64,000 nucleotides of DNA from Eumeta japonica (Eukaryota > Arthropoda > Insecta > Lepidoptera > Psychidae), in NCBI GenBank assembly GCA_005406025.1, contig BGZK01000009.1, positions 992,001-1,056,000 on the forward strand, read 5' to 3'. Made by a program: the position numbers and the translations under genes. Below, one piece after another: positions 1 to 11,700 of this stretch. Under the pieces are notes generated by a model, which saw only the letters and a program-made list of their open reading frames with translations, made no database searches and had not been told where the DNA came from. Numbering within the stretch: position 1 is the first letter of the stretch; each line of letters opens with the position of its first letter.

Positions 1-1784
1 CAAAGAGATAATCGAAACTGTTCTTCATCATAAGACGCCATTAGATATCATAAAAAAAAAAATCCTTTGAGTAATGATACAGTGCAAAGAAGAATCGATG
101 AAATGGTTAAAGACTTTGAACTATCATTATGTGATTAGTTAAAGACTTCCAAATTTTCCATTCAACTCGATGAATCATTTGTTCCAAATAACGAAGCACT
201 GCTCTTGGCTAACATCCGATTCATAAAGTCAAGAGTTATTATTTGCAAGAAATTTGGAAACTGATGCAAAGACAGAATCCATATTTAATATCATGCACGT
301 TTCCTTTCAAAAGAAAGAAATTCCTATTCAAAAAATTTTGCCAGTTGCTACAGATGGTGCTTCAGCAATGACGGGTCGTCATAAGGGTTTCAATGAGCTT
401 TTAAAACAAGCCAGTACCAAATGTACTCGCTATACATTGTGTTATTCATGGTCAGCACTTGATTAAAAAATCATAATGAACGTCCGCATGCGTCGCTTTA
501 TTACGTTATTAGAGCAGTCAACAAGATAAGAAGCAATTCATTGAATTACATATTATTTGGGCAACTTTGTAGTGTAAATGATGAAAACTATAATCGCTTG
601 CAATAATCAACTATAATCGATGGCTCTCGAAAGACGTTTGTCTGAATCGTTTTTTTCAATCTATTTGACTCAGTACGAGACTTCCTTGAAAACAGAGACG
701 ATGAACTGCTGAAATTTGATTGCGTCCAAAATAACTTCGCTTATTTGACAAACTTTTTTAAAATATTTATAATTGCAAGGTGATGAGTTTAATTTGATAA
801 AAACAAAAACGTTATAGCTGCTTTTGTGGGACAACTTCTATTCAAACGAAATCTAAGACGAGGTGAATACAACCACTTTCCGACATTATCAGCATTATCT
901 GTAAAACAGGAAGATTTACTTACTACCAACATCTGGACGCTCTTCATGCTGATTTTACAGAGCGATTCCATGATATTGTAAATATGAATATACCAAGCTT
1001 GGTTTTAGACTCTCGCAAATACAGCAAAATCATCAAATTTTGAAGAACTCGTAGAACTCATAACTAATGAAGAATTAAAAGTAAAATTCAGAGATGAATA
1101 CCAAGAGTTCTGGCTCCAAAAATCAATATCGTCTCTCCACCCTGGATTGTGGGAAATCGTTCAAAAATTTTTAATTGCGTTTCTTTCATCATATTTGGCT
1201 GTGCGTGGATTTAGTGCAATAGCTAATTTACTGTAAGAAAAGAAATAGACTGCAGATCACTGAGCGCGGTGATTTGCGACTGATGTTAACTGAATTAAAA
1301 CTCGAGATTAACAAATTGTTAAAACTCCAGCAGCCTCAACCATCTCATCAGGGTTTATGTTTCTTATTGAACATTGTTTTTTTTTATTATATTTTTTACT
1401 AATTCCGATTTATCGTCTTGTTTTTGTCTTTGTGCAGTGCCCCAGTGCGGAGTGCTCCAGTTCGTGTATTGTCTTGCATTTGTTGGTCAAGTTATAATTT
1501 TGTTCATAACGCTTTGTATGGTCTTTGTCTGAAGTAAATGTTTTTATTATAATATGTTTTAGTATTTTTAAATAATCAATAATCACGATCCTCAGCCACG
1601 ACCACGAGTAGAACGATTACAGAGAGAAAGAGAGAGAAAGATAATTAATTTTTAATTTGTGATTATTAATAGATAACAGTGAGACATATAAAATTGGTAT
1701 AATTAAGTATTATATAAAGGGATACGTTGGAATTTTGTTTTCTTGTAAACGGGGCGGTAGTTCATATAAGGTTGGGAACCATTG
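1..1784 (+). pseudogene. Degenerate hAT (ZBED5/SCAND3-like) transposon, 3' part
   Basis: Fragments in shifting + strand frames match the transposase of ZBED5-like hAT elements: 'RRIDEMVKDFELSL' and 'FSIQLDES' near 90-180, 'VATDGASAMTGRHKGF' near 348-395 (the conserved DGA..MTGR block), 'FLENRDDELL' near 680-715, and the C-terminal 'GDLRLMLTELK' near 1270-1305. Many stops and frameshifts separate them, so no transposase can be made. About 450 bp beyond the last coding block the sequence GGTTGGGAACCATTG (1770-1784) is the complement of the classic hAT terminal repeat CAxNGGTTCCCAACC, so I take 1784 as the right end. The left end lies outside the window. The family assignment rests on recognised motifs; the right boundary is inferred from the terminal repeat. 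Confidence 0.8.
1770..1784. repeat. hAT terminal inverted repeat (right end)
   Basis: GGTTGGGAACCATTG is the reverse complement of a typical hAT terminus (CA.TGGTTCCCAACC). It lies just past the coding remains of a hAT transposase. The following bases TTCTAAAG would be the 8 bp target duplication, but the partner copy is outside the window. Confidence 0.65.
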
Positions 1785-1794
1785 TTCTAAAGTG

Positions 1795-2465
1795 ACGACC
1801 GTAAATAATATCAGTGCAGTGCGGCTCATGATAGAGATTGACAAAAGAGTGACCTGCTATTATATTCGGACAAGATTAGATATCGGAATTAGTTAAATGC
1901 ACAAAATTCTTCATGAAAATTTAGCGATTAGGAAGCTTTGTACTCGGTGGATACCTAATAATTTGACCGAAGTTCAAACACTTCGTCATGGTATTGAAAT
2001 GATGCAAAGATTTGTCGGTGACTCAAATACTGTATACAACATGGTTACAAGTGACGAAAATTAGATTTATTATTACGATCCCGAAATTAAAACACAGTCT
2101 GCTCAGTGGGTGTTTACTTTCGCAGAATTGCCTACTACAGTAAAACGAGGTCGAAGCGTTGGAAAAAAAAACGGTGGCCCCTTTGCAACAATTGCTTAGA
2201 AAATAAAATAACAGCCATTGCAGACTGATATACTGACAATTGTTTGTTTCTTCTTTCGTAAAAATCCAGGAAGAACGACCTTTCAGTAGGATTCTTCTTA
2301 ATCGTGACAACGCCTTACCCCATATTTCCAGACAAACAACTAACTAGTTGGGGACGTCAGATATAGAAATACTGACTCACCCGCTTAAGATTCCGATCTT
2401 GCACCATGTGATTTTTGTTTATTTTCTAAAATAAAGGAAGAACATCGAAAAAAGTGGTATCATTA
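1795..2465 (+). pseudogene. Degenerate mariner transposase
   Basis: The + strand reads as a mariner transposase with stops and frameshifts. Visible pieces, in order, are 'RLMIEIDKRVT' (helix-turn-helix region, near 1827), 'KILHENLAIRKLCTRWIPNN' (1900-1960), 'VTSDEN*IYYYDPE' (first catalytic Asp, near 2045-2085), 'RDNALPHISRQTTN' (second catalytic Asp, near 2302-2343), and a block matching the 'DLAPCDF' motif near 2395-2415. At least two in-frame stops (after TSDEN and near 2200) and several frameshifts make it non-functional. It begins only about 10-15 bp after the inferred right end of the hAT copy, so two DNA transposons sit back to back. Terminal repeats were not identified. Confidence 0.85.
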
Positions 2466-3244
2466 TATATAACATCTAAGGTGTTTTTTTTTGTCGGTAT
2501 GAACTATCTCCATTGATACTCTACTTTAAACAAACTGAATGTTTCATATGTCACATTGAAGATCATTTTTTCCTCTATTAAAGAAAAATAAGCTTAGATA
2601 AGTTTCCATTTAATTCCATTAAACAATTGCCAATTTAATACTTATATTTTAAAATTAACATTTTAAAAACTTTAATTAACGCCATCTGCCGCCATCTTTA
2701 TATATATTTTTTTCTTAGTTATTTTTTTTGTCGGTATGATAAATGTACATTTACAAAATATAAATAAATATATTAAAAAACACGTGTGGCACTCGGGGAT
2801 TGCCGCGGTAAAGCTATTGCATAGTATTTTTTATCAACTTATGCAATTATAATTATTTATTTATTTTATTTATGCAGTATTTTTTTGAGGAGGTGCCTTA
2901 ACGCCGAAACTCTAAGCAGGCATGAGTCACCAGATTTCAGGGCGAAGAGGGGGATTACGCATGCGCAGTAACGCCGATACAACCAATGCCACCTAGAGGC
3001 GAGTTGCTGAACTAAAGAGGCAAGCGTGATATTTCAAAAAAAAAAGTGTGTCAGTTCCGACGCACGAATGGAGTTTACTGCTTTAAGATGATATCGTACA
3101 TATAGATTAGTATAATGGTAAATGAAAACATCTATTATATTATGCAAAGCATAATACACGATTCATTTATTTATGTTAATAGTAAAACAATTAATTCGTC
3201 ATTTAAGAAAATATTGAAAATAATTATGTTATACAATAAAATTT
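2466..3244. other. AT-rich non-coding stretch with short repeats
   Basis: No coding sequence is supported here. 'TTTTTTTTGTCGGTATGA' occurs near 2482 and again near 2724, so two related repeat ends may flank about 240 bp. From about 2785 the sequence 'ACTCGGGGATTGCCGCGG' resembles the reverse complement of 4052-4075, hinting at the border of a larger inverted-repeat unit that encloses the endonuclease relic. Confidence 0.4.
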
Positions 3245-3673
3245 TTAGTAAGATTGATTTTCTCTATCATTGACGTTATCTTGCGTAATGTTTATCACAG
3301 GAACAATAGCGGTATCATTAAACACTGAAACAATTGGTTTATGGTAACTAAAATATGATACATGAATGTCGAAAGATACATGTGTGATAAATCGTGAAAA
3401 CATCGCATCAATAGTTGTACCATATCTAGTTGTCCCTAGTGTTCTGTCAAAAATTAAATCTAAGTTCAGTTCATCTTTCAGAAATTGTACTAAACGGAAA
3501 CCATCTTCTTTATTAAAATCAATAATAAAATCTCCACCAAGTTTAAGTGGAAGTTCATGGTAACGTTTCTTCAATAGTTTTGAACCTCCTTCTATATACA
3601 CTAACAATGATTCGTGGAGAAATTCTATTATATTTGTCACATTCTGATTGATTGAAATGTAAACAGTAACCAT
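3245..3673 (-). pseudogene. Endonuclease (EEP) domain relic of a transposon, C-terminal part
   Basis: This 142-codon open frame resembles the C-terminal half of the endonuclease/exonuclease/phosphatase fold found in retroelements and as an accessory domain on arthropod Helitron proteins. 'LGGDFIIDFNKEDG' corresponds to the GDFN catalytic block with one replacement (GDFI), 'TTRYGTTIDAMFSR' to the S/T-hinge plus D..F block, and 'YFSYHKPIVS' to the terminal S.H block. The replaced Asn and the missing N-terminal half, including the catalytic Glu block, argue that it is a dead fragment. No helicase or reverse transcriptase flanks it. The Helitron origin is inference; the fold assignment rests on the motif order. 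Confidence 0.6.
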
Positions 3674-4734
3674 GACGCTTTATTTATTTCAGTAACCATG
3701 ACGATAGCGTAACGTCATTTATCTAGCACTTGATTTTACTCCCATAAAATTCCATACCCCAGGCCTAAATATGAAATCGATTCTTAAGGAGTAAACTCCA
3801 AAAGTAATTAAAAGTTCTGCTATTCATCGATAGATGGCAAAAGTAAAAAGTATCACCCCTGTACCGGTCGGAGTGGGGGGTGTTAGGTTATTTTCGTTAC
3901 GGAATTTCTGGATTCGGTCTCCACGCTCAAGGCCCGCGATAGAAGCTATGCAATAGCTTAAAAAATAAAAATGCGTCTATAATACCGTGTCGCTATCGAT
4001 GCGAAGTATTCTCGCGGGTCACTTAGTATGTAGAATTTCGAAAGCTGCAGGCCTTCCGCGGCAATCCGAGACACACCGAGTTGTGTTGCGGAGCGCTCCC
4101 TAAAATCTGATAACACTAATATTTTTCCCCTCAATAAATTCTCTCAGAACATGTTGCTCAATAGGATTACACAGCTCTCGTTGCATTTTGCGCTTTCTTC
4201 GAAATATTTTCATTGCTAATGAATGAATATGTTCATCGAGAATCATATGGAGTCCATAACTAGCCATTTTGACTTTAATTTTAGGCAAAAATAAAACAAC
4301 AAAACACTCAGGATAACAAAAACGAAATAGCAAAAGCACAAATTTAGATCACGCGTCAAAATCGTGTATCGCTTACTCATTCAAATGTCAAAAATGTGTA
4401 CATACATAATGCGACAAATGCTGCTTCACGCGATATAAACCCGATATCGCTTTGACATCGTCTTTTCCGTATCCATAGTACAAAGTTTGTTTGACAGGGG
4501 TTTGTGCCGACTCACCTTCATATCGATATCGCTTGTTATGAAACATAATTGACCCGCTGTATCAGAATCTTTGGGCTCCCTTAGTGATGGGTTGATACTA
4601 CCAGTAGAAGCTATTAGGTATGATGTGGACAATTATATAGTTAATTAACTATTTGGTGCAAGCACTGAAGGCAACTTTGATCGGCTCTTTTCTAAATAAC
4701 TGATTAACAAACTTCTATTGCTCATGCTTCACAG
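3674..4734. other. Non-coding or unassigned stretch before the 4735 exon
   Basis: It contains GC-richer blocks with inverted similarity to 2785-2840 (GATTGCCGCGG near 2798 against CCGCGGCAAT near 4057), probably edges of one old element around the endonuclease relic. A - strand frame at 4100-4264 (beginning MASYGLHMILDEH) and a possible - strand exon at about 4519-4613 ending in a GTGAGT donor can be drawn. I recognise neither protein, so neither is called. Confidence 0.35.
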
Positions 4735-7644
4735 CCTACGCACCCGGTGAACATCAACACTTCCGTGTTGATGGTGCGCGGACAAGCCGTGCTCGTGACT
4801 CTCGACTACTATATCGAGATCGCAGAGGACGGTGTTAACGAAAAACTGTAAGTAAATTATTTTAATCTCAGAGTAACTTTAAGTTAGAAAATCAATAAAT
4901 GAATAAGATTCCATTATTTCATGCCATATATAACAGTATGGATTTAAGTATGACTTAGGCGTTTCGTACTGTCCAATAAGATTTAAGTTATTACTGGAAT
5001 TATGGTAAGGTTCAAATGTGATTTTTTTTCTGAATAACAAAAAATATATTACAAATTGGCTTTCAATTGTTCTTACACATCGATGTATAAAAGAGAAAAG
5101 ATGCACAGTTGCGTATTTGGATGGCAAAAATAGCTCAAAGTGTACCTACGTTCTCTGTCTTACATTTTATAATGGGATTTTATACTGCCAAAGAATAAGT
5201 TGCGAAAGAACATTATGTATCATCTTACATTGCAAACGAAATGTTACAACATAAGGTTCATTTTAAATACAAAGAGAACAAATAATTTTGTTATTGGAAG
5301 ACAATACGTTATATTTTTACAATTTACACGTACTGTCCTAAAACATCAGTGTTCTAAAACTAAGAGATCAGTGCAGTGGTTTAATATTATTTTAAATTTT
5401 TATTATTGTTTTTTGGTTGAATGTATGAAAAGAATTATAGTGCGTTTTTCTTCAGAATAAAGCGTAATATAATAATCACCTAAGATTAAAATTAACATGA
5501 ATCTTTAATTTCATAATATCGGTGAAAAAATACATGAAAAAAATTGGTAATTTCTAAAGTATATAGATTGTAGTAATTTAAAACTTCCTTATTATTTATA
5601 TAATAAAATAAGATAACAATTCATTACACATTAACATATTTTTAACGAACATAATACATACAATTTGCTAAAAAACAAATTCGAAATATAATAAAGATTT
5701 TTTTTTGGAATAAGTTTAATTTTTGTATGATTTCCTTTAAGAGGTAATTTTAAGACGTGTATAAATATAAAACAAATAATAAATAAAAATAGGCGACTCC
5801 ATTAGTATAAAAACAGAGTCTCTGTTGTTAAGCGACCGCAAGAAATATGAGACCGATATTGTTTAGATCTATTTCTTTAAGTCGATTTATATATCAGTTT
5901 TTGATTCTACTTTAAATGAAGAAATACAAAATACTCATCGAATATTCACTATAATAGGTGATTGAGCACCTATTATAAATAAACCAAATTTTGGTTATCG
6001 TAAATAAGAAATACCATCTTTTTTCATAACTTTTTACGTATTATTTTTTGCATCTTTTAATAGAACATTTCGGCGTCGTAACGAAAGGTGCGACAAAACT
6101 ACACTAAAAGCAATGAATGCGGGACTATGCATTTTCTCTTTTTTATAGATCAATGTTCTTACAACTCGCACTCCAGGTTTATACAAACTATGTTTTTTCA
6201 TTGTTTAATATCCGAACTTACAGTAGTTACTTTTAAATCATAGCGGGAAGTTAAAAAATGTTCTCCCGCACATCGGTTTATATTATGGTCCAACTAATTC
6301 CAGATGTTAGTTTGTAATAGCATTTTTTTTTTGTTTGAGTGCAATAACTAACTAATTATCAATGTTCAGGATTTTTTTTTATTTGTGCTATAAGAACTTG
6401 CTTCTTACCAACTTTTTATCATTCTAGGTCAATGAAAAATGCCCTATAGATTTTGTGCATTTGCGAATATTACAATATAAGGCGTAAAAAGTCTTATTTA
6501 TTTATTTACACTAATTTAGTACTTACCTGCATTTTATTAGAACTTCAAAGGACCACAGACCTCAATAGTCGATGTTGATTTCAACTTGATATCTTCACGC
6601 ATTCCTGACAAAAAGACTCTTGACAGGTGAACTGACAGACAGACGGACGACGAAGGATCCTGTAAGTTCCTTTGAGGTACGGAACCCTCAAGTCGGTCCT
6701 CTCAAAGAATTTTTTACTTAATCAAATATTTTGTCCGAGGTAACAGTAACAGTAGCAAATGCCTTTAAAGTTTCTCTACTTGTAAAAACTTAAATAACAT
6801 CCTATAAATGACAGAAACAAATAAACAATATGAATAATTACATTGATTTGTCAGTTTTAGGAAAAATGTTCTTGATTTGCCACTTCTTAGTGCCCATATT
6901 ATAAAGTATAGCTGAAAGTTTGTAACGATATTTGAACGTTTGTGACGCAATCTCTCATAAGCGGCTGCACGAATTTGGATTAAATTTTACACACACATAG
7001 AATTTGCTTTTGGCTAACACATAGAATACATTTTATCGCTATAAGGCATTCCTTTGCGATAAGTTTATTGGGAATCGGAATACGATCGAATTTGAGATCA
7101 GGATCAGAACACAATTTAAGGGCGAGTCTGGCACCGTAATCAAGAGCGAGAACGGAACAGACAATAGAGATACGTCTCCACTGTCTGTTCCGTAAACAAC
7201 ACTAACATACTAGGGTCGGAACCTAATCGACAGAAAAATTACTCGATAGAAATGATGAACTTCGTTTTATGTTCACGTAGGCGAAACTGTATCAAAATTT
7301 AGTTTTCACATTAATTGCCAATTTCATATTTATAACTCCCTGACGACTAATGTATTTATTGAAGTATTTCTAAACCTGTGAAGTATTTAGCATTTCTTTT
7401 TCTAGAATTAACTTAATACCTACCCATTGATTAACATTTCTTTTTTTTAGAACTAACTTAATACCCATTGATTAACAGTGAATTTCGGTTTTGGTATTAC
7501 CCGCACAAGTTAGCACGATTCACCGAAATGCTGGACGAGGTGTTCGAGCGACCCGCCGTCCACCGCATCTATGGAGACTTCAGACCTCTCGAGGAGGTGT
7601 CGTCGCCCGCCTTTTATATACACATGCTGCAAAAACAAAACTGA
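4735..7644 (+). CDS. Last two coding exons of an unrecognised conserved gene
   Basis: Two coding exons fit together exactly: 4735-4847 (after a CACAG acceptor, ending at a GTAAGT donor) and 7479-7644 (after ATTAACAG, ending in TGA). The junction splits a Leu codon (CT/T). The readable protein is about 92 residues. It starts 'PTHPVNINTSVLMVRG', passes through 'VTLDYYIEIAEDG', crosses the junction at 'NEKLEFRFWYYP' and ends 'FYIHMLQKQN'. The exons stand out by higher G+C and codon-like third positions in an AT-rich background. Earlier exons must lie upstream or outside the window, because the first exon has no start codon and begins at a splice acceptor. An AATAAA lies at about 7650-7656, just past the stop. 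I do not recognise the family; no domain or function is claimed. The 2.6 kb intron holds dispersed-repeat material. Confidence 0.7.
4848..7478 (+). other. Intron of the 4735-7644 gene, with repeat remnants
   Basis: This 2.6 kb AT-rich interval is bounded by GTAAGT and a TTAACAG acceptor. At 6560-6705 is a dispersed-repeat tail with 'GACAGACAGACGGACGACG' and 'TACGGAACCCTCAAG', the common insect repeat type ending in GGTTCCGT. At 7154-7191 an 11 bp inverted pair (CGGAACAGACA / TGTCTGTTCCG) forms a small hairpin. Just before the second exon 'AACTTAATACC..CATTGATTAACA' occurs twice (about 7410-7435 and 7453-7477), so the acceptor region is locally duplicated. The open frames here look like chance ones. 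Confidence 0.55.
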
Positions 7645-8793
7645 CCTTGCAATAAAAACTAATTTGTTTTTCAGTATTTTCCTTTCTCCTGTGAACCACC
7701 GTTTTCATTTCACCATTAAACCACATGAATTAGAATGTATTCATTATTTCCTTGACAAGTCGATAAAGAAAACATTTATAATTTTCAACAATCAATCTAA
7801 TGCCCATTATATACTTTATTTATAATTATGTAATTATTATTCACCGTCTTTTTTATGAATGTAACCAACTTGAAACAGTATATGCAAATTATATATGTGT
7901 ATATATAGAATTAAAAAGAGCATAAACATAAGTAGCAATAATGCAAATTGGTTTATTATACAATAAAAAGCTAATGAATCAATTTTGATACAAAACAAAT
8001 ATTAACATCTCTGTAAACATAATTCGATATAAATAACCTAAATTATCTGTCGCGTTTTTGAGAGCTTACATCGTACATTGAATATAGTGAATCGTTTTCT
8101 TGAAGTTGGTTAATAAAATAAGTAACCTTACAAAAGTTTTGGAATAAGTTATGAGCAACAAATACATATATATAATAGCAAAATCATACTTATAATAGGA
8201 CAAGACATTCTTAGAAAAATATGTATATACCCTTGTGCAAAAATAAACCGATACAGAGTGAAATAGTTTTTAAGTTTTACAACGCCATCATGTCATCCAC
8301 CTTAACACCGTGATTTGGAATTGAAATGTTTTTTTAAGTTAGTAATATATATTTAGACATTAAAGATTATAAAAACTAAAATTATAATGATATTCAAATG
8401 GCAACGATATTATGAACAGTGAAGAATATCAAGATTAAGAATAGTTTGCTTTACTGATTTGCATGTGGGATGTAGGATGCAGAAAAAAATTTTTTTTAGG
8501 AATGACATTTCCATAGTATGCAATTAACCTTGTTTAGGATTGTAAATTATTAGTGTCTATGTTATTGTATCTTGGTTGAATAAAAAAATATGGGTAAAAT
8601 ACAAAATACATATTTTGCTAATTATAATTAAACTTCTCAAGCTTATTTTTATTTAATGAAAAAAACATGTACAAATCGTGAATAATTTATTAGAAATTAT
8701 GCATTCCAGACAGAGTTCATTTTAGTTTTAAAACATTACAGACAGGGGCCTTACAGTAAAATTACATCTAAAACTTTAATACAATCTAGAAAT
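7645..8793. other. Intergenic region between the 4735 gene and SEC61G
   Basis: AT-rich DNA containing the 3' untranslated regions of two convergent genes: the + strand gene ending at 7644 and SEC61G ending at 8794. Poly(A)-like AATAAA signals occur on the + strand near 7650. On the - strand a candidate for SEC61G is TTTATT near 8648. No coding sequence or RNA gene was recognised. Confidence 0.5.
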
Positions 8794-11700
8794 TTAAGAT
8801 CCTACAATAATATTATTGATAGGGATATGGATTAGCTTCACAAAGAACCCAATGAAACCCATAATGCAGAACCCAATGGCTGTGGCAATAGCAATCTTTT
8901 GAAACTCTGAAACAAAAAAGAAATAAATTAATTAAACATTAATATTGTATTTACAATTTAATAAATTGAGTTATCTTGTTTTATAACATACTAGCTTTTG
9001 CCCGCGACTTCGTTCGCATAGAAGTCGAAAATTGTTCTAATAGGATTTTAAATTGGTTTCTTACATTATTAATTTTGTAACAACAAAATATCTTTATTAC
9101 AGTGTAGGGGGCTTAAAGGTTAAATAAACATGAAATAAAATAAAATTTTGTTATATTTTATAAACACAAAGCTTGACCTTTGATCTGGTGAAAGGTACAC
9201 GGGAGTATTATGTTTTCACTTCAAATACAAATGGGTATATTTGACCGACTGCAACTCGGTGTGCAACTTGCAGAAACCGCCATATGTAGAGTGTTGTAAC
9301 ATATTTAATGTAAACTCTTTTTTGTCCCATAATTGTTGCCATGACGGTCATGCGACCTAACAGCAAATTCATCCCAACTGTTCATCACATTACGCACAAT
9401 TTCTTTACAAATATCGATTAAGCATTCTCATGTACCGTACAACAAATAAGAAAGCATATAGAAAAGGCATGCGCCATCCCCCAGTATTGATACAAAAGTT
9501 TATTAATTTCCCATTGATGTTAACCAACTCTGCTCCCACTTTTAAAAATAGACAGACAAATTTATAAATGAAATTTATGAGAAATTTGCGAAAACCAGTA
9601 CACACTAAATTATACTTCTTCTTTTCGAATTGAGGATAGTTTTCAAACATGTGTCAAAATAAAATATAATTAAAATCAAAAGCACTAAGAAGTATTGATA
9701 TCAACTTCGAAGTAAATCACCCCCAAAATAAGTTTCTACTCTTTTTATAACCCCATTAGGGGATGAATTTAAATAAAATACAAAACACAACTTTCATCAA
9801 TTCTGTTAAAGAATGTGTATACAAAATTTGAAGTAGATTGGATTAAGGAACCACGTCCCATACAAACTTTGCCCCCTTTTACACCTTCTTAGGGGTAGAA
9901 TTTCAGACAATCCTTTCTTATCGGATGCCTACGTCATACAAAGAACAGTTTCAGGTTTCTACAATCAGCAGTTTAGACTGTGTGTTGATCCATCAGTCAG
10001 TCAGTCATTCAGGACAAAATATTTTACATGTATAGGTTAAATATGTCATAAAATTTAATGTTTTTGTATATGTTATGTTTTAATTTTATGTATAATAAGT
10101 TTTATGACATTCCACATCATAAAAAAGTTGTAGTAGTAGCAGTAGTAAAAATCTTGTACAAAGCTAATGAATTAAGAATAAACATTTTGTAACTCTTCAG
10201 ATTGACAAACATAAATTTTACGGGGTTGCTTCAAGTGTAGAGTGAAAGAGATGACACAATATTATGATGAAATAACATTTTTTGATTGAGTAAATATATA
10301 CATATATATATATATCATAAAACACTATATATCTATTGATGATGATTTTAATATAGAAAAAAAATTATTTACATTATTTAACACATAAAATATGTCAACT
10401 GCACAGGTAGATCTGTAGATTTATTTTGTACCTGTACGACCTTTGTAATGACATGTGAAATAACATAATTCATTTCATTATTTCTCATATTAGTCTTTAT
10501 TACAAATCAAAAACCAAAAAATTAAAATGTTTTTAAAATCAAAAAAAATTACAACACCAATTAACGATTAAAAAGCCCATTGTACATCAATAAAAAAGCC
10601 AATAAAATAGAATGCAAAATTAAAGAAATAGCTACAAGTATAATCACATTGGCTAGAGGAAATGAAATTTTATAAACACTGTAAATTTTTTTAAATTATT
10701 CATTTTATTTACAAAATTAAGCACCAAATCTTAGTTACATTAATATTGTACCTGTTTGTAATGAATATTAAATAAAAATGTGAGGAGGCATTTAAAACTG
10801 AAAAAATAATAAAGCTTTATTTTTAGTTCTTTTGTTTGTTATATCAAACAACTAAACATAACATTTTATGGATTTATACCAATCCATCTAGATTTAAAAT
10901 ACTACTATATTTGCATTACTGAATGGTGATTCACATAACTTCTATTTAATTCTATACGATATTCCTTTACTTATCAAGATACATAATGATTTTAATATAT
11001 AGGCAAAGAACTAACTTAAATATTCTCATTGCTTTAATGATGTCTTTTAGTATGATTTACTTCATACTAAAAAAAACATCACTAAGTACACAAAAATCTT
11101 ATCACTATTTCTTATTACCACAGAATAGAAACCTTATATTCATGCACACACATTATACACACAAGCTGATTATTAAAACTATCAACTTAATTGTAATTTT
11201 TTCTGTTGATAAAATGCAGAGAAAATAATTTCATATCTTATACAATTTTCAGAAAATAATACATTTTTCTCAAATAAAAAACACATGCAGTTTTTTCATC
11301 ATATATTTTATCTTCTTCTTTTAACCAAGTAGACTATTTGTACCATTCATCGTTTAGCTCATTGGTGAATTCAAGCATTCGGGGTCATCTACGTACAATG
11401 TTAGCATCAAAGAGGGCAGATTTTACTTTGTATATTTTACAAAAAAATTGGGGTAAGAGTTGGAATTCTTAGGAATACTCGCAATTTGTCCGAATACAAA
11501 TCCAATCTAATTTTGCAGATGAGATTGATTTTATGAGACCATTTTATTTGTTTCTAGGGTCTATCTATATTCATTGATGGTTCTAGACTACTCTCAAACC
11601 CTAGCTGAAAGTGACTATAGATACGGTAAACCAATGATGATAATAATAATTGATGTGGAATCAGACAAATATCAACAATAACAAAAATCATAACATTTGC

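Noticed and set aside
4100..4632. Possible - strand exons (MASYGLHMILDEH.. and STGSINPSLREPKDSD.. ending in GTGAGT)
   Set aside because: Plausible splice signals but no recognised family, no matching phases that I could prove, and no further exons. Left uncalled.
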